Shown here: piece by piece, positions 63,034-64,000 of the stretch
Layout: each line of letters starts with the position of its first letter
How positions within the stretch are numbered: position 1 is the stretch's first letter
Source of the DNA: Chryseobacterium vrystaatense
GTDB taxonomy: Bacteria > Bacteroidota > Bacteroidia > Flavobacteriales > Weeksellaceae
Length of the DNA: 64,000 nucleotides
NCBI RefSeq assembly: GCF_000737765.1
Contig: NZ_JPRI01000012.1
Span: forward strand, 124,001 to 188,000
Direction: 5' to 3'
The notes under the pieces: model-generated
Databases searched by the model: none
What the model was told of the DNA's origin: nothing
The model's input: only the letters and a program-made list of their open reading frames with translations
Translations under genes and position numbers: made by a program

Positions 63034-63879
63034 ATGAAAAGAACACCATTTAAAACAGTTTCATTTTTATTCAGCATTCTGCTTTTATCTGCATGCCAGT
63101 CACAAAGCAATGCTCAAAAGACGACAGCAAAACAGACTAAGAAAGTTACCCATATTTATCTTATCGGAGATTCCACGATGGCAGATTATACAGGAAATTA
63201 TGATCCCGGTAAAGAGTATATGAAAGTCCGCTATCCCATCACAGGCTGGGGACAGGTTTTTCAGCCTTTTTTTGTAAAAGACAGCCTGACTTCTTTACAA
63301 CCCGCAATCACAACAGATTCTGTAGCCATTATCGACAGGGCCCATGGCGGAAGAAGCACCCGAACTTTTTTCCAGGAAGGAAGATGGAGGTATGTGTATG
63401 ATCATTTACAGCCGGGCGATTATGTTATTATGCAGTTTGGTCATAATGACGGTTCAGAAAAGCATCCCGACCGGTACGTAAATATTCAGGGATATAAAGA
63501 ATTTTTAAGGCTATTTGTGTCTCAGACAAGACAAAAAGCAGGAAATCCTGTCATTGTAACACCCGTTGCCAGAAATTATCCGTGGAAAGACGGAAAACTG
63601 GAAAATGTACATGGAGAATATGCACAGGCTCCAATCGATGTCGCTAAAGAAATGAATGTTCCTTATATTGATTTAAATAAATTGTCAATGGAGTACTTTA
63701 CCCAAAAAGGACAGGATTTCACCACAAATCATTATTTCATGAATCTTCCTGAAAACCTGTACGAAGCATATCCGAAAGGTCAGAAAGACAACACCCATTT
63801 TCAGCCGGAAGGAGCCAAAGCCGTAGCTTCTATGGTCTACAAAGAATTTAAAAAAGTAATTACAACTCAAAAAAAATAA
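63034..63879 (+). CDS. Rhamnogalacturonan acetylesterase, CE12
   Basis: SGNH-fold esterase lipoprotein of 281 residues (lipobox LSAC). Block I with the catalytic Ser is IYLIGDSTMADYT (near 43-54), block II Gly is in AHGGRSTRTF, block III Asn is in QFGHNDGSE, and the catalytic Asp/His pair is in KDNTHFQPEGA. It removes acetyl groups from rhamnogalacturonan or homogalacturonan, making them accessible to lyases and hydrolases. It is separated from GH43 by 74 bases. Confidence 0.9.
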   Translation: MKRTPFKTVSFLFSILLLSACQSQSNAQKTTAKQTKKVTHIYLIGDSTMADYTGNYDPGKEYMKVRYPITGWGQVFQPFFVKDSLTSLQPAITTDSVAIIDRAHGGRSTRTFFQEGRWRYVYDHLQPGDYVIMQFGHNDGSEKHPDRYVNIQGYKEFLRLFVSQTRQKAGNPVIVTPVARNYPWKDGKLENVHGEYAQAPIDVAKEMNVPYIDLNKLSMEYFTQKGQDFTTNHYFMNLPENLYEAYPKGQKDNTHFQPEGAKAVASMVYKEFKKVITTQKK

Positions 63880-63880
63880 A

Positions 63881-64000
63881 ATGAAGAAGTCTCTTACAAT
63901 TATCGGTTTAGCAGCAGCCATGATCTTTTCAGGGCAGATACAGGCTCAAAATACGGATATTTATAAAAACATTGAGTTTAAAATGCCTCAGGTTGCAGAA
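63881..64000 (+). CDS. Exported protein, N-terminus only; possibly GH28
   Basis: Starts one base after the CE12 stop with MKKSLTIIGLAAAMIFSGQI and a signal cleavage at QAQ. Only 40 residues are in the window, ending NIEFKMPQVAE. The mature start YKNIEFKMPQV is one I associate with GH28 polygalacturonases of Chryseobacterium pectin loci, which would fit the locus. That assignment is from memory and weak; the exported nature is clear. Confidence 0.55.
   Translation, partial: MKKSLTIIGLAAAMIFSGQIQAQNTDIYKNIEFKMPQVAE

Overview
The window reads as a chromosomal segment of a Flavobacteriia member (Bacteroidota), most like Chryseobacterium or a close relative. The evidence is promoters of the TTTG / TAnnTTTG type, type IX secretion sorting tails, a SusC/SusD pair, a TonB receptor with a DUF4249 lipoprotein partner, low GC, and few Shine-Dalgarno sites. 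No rRNA, tRNA, CRISPR array or insertion sequence was seen. The left edge cuts a topoisomerase III gene. The right edge cuts an exported protein at the end of a pectin utilisation locus.

Left part, 1-19 kb. A putative methionine operon (EamA permease, metN, metI, metQ) is preceded by a 32-residue leader peptide rich in Met and Cys codons and by a strong terminator hairpin. Together they look like a ribosome-mediated transcription attenuator. A GH3 beta-glucosidase with a textbook flavobacterial promoter follows. Then come a small cupin, a cyclase-like DUF2652 protein, a three-gene RND efflux operon with an AraC regulator upstream, a metallophosphoesterase, an MFS exporter divergent from an Lrp/AsnC regulator, and a Tam-like methyltransferase.

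Middle part, 20-38.6 kb. This is more accessory. It holds two secreted proteins sharing a short surface module and a tight three-gene operon: a membrane coiled-coil protein, a P-loop GTPase, and a GAP1-like membrane-anchored protein. It also holds a T9SS-sorted protein with a YadA-like head and coiled-coil stalk, several small unrecognised genes, two decayed gene fragments, a siderophore-interacting flavoprotein beside an AraC regulator, a delta-60 repeat T9SS protein, a LysE exporter, and a TonB receptor with its DUF4249 lipoprotein. Several intergenic repeats typical of these genomes are scattered here.

Right part, 38.8-64 kb, is a pectin/galacturonate catabolic locus with its own LacI-type regulator. 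The minus-strand operon kduI-kduD-uxaC-kdgK-kdgA-exuT-uxaB-uxaA handles both unsaturated and saturated galacturonate. Both routes converge on 2-keto-3-deoxygluconate, which KdgK phosphorylates and KdgA cleaves. The divergent plus-strand operon encodes SusC, SusD, a pectinesterase, a PL1 pectate lyase, a DUF4861 protein, a GH105 unsaturated uronyl hydrolase, a GH43 enzyme, a CE12 acetylesterase and the start of another exported protein. The 880-base region between the operons holds two near-perfect GCAATCGATTGC palindromes, one per operon, which are good candidates for LacI operators. It also holds a second motif repeated once on each side.
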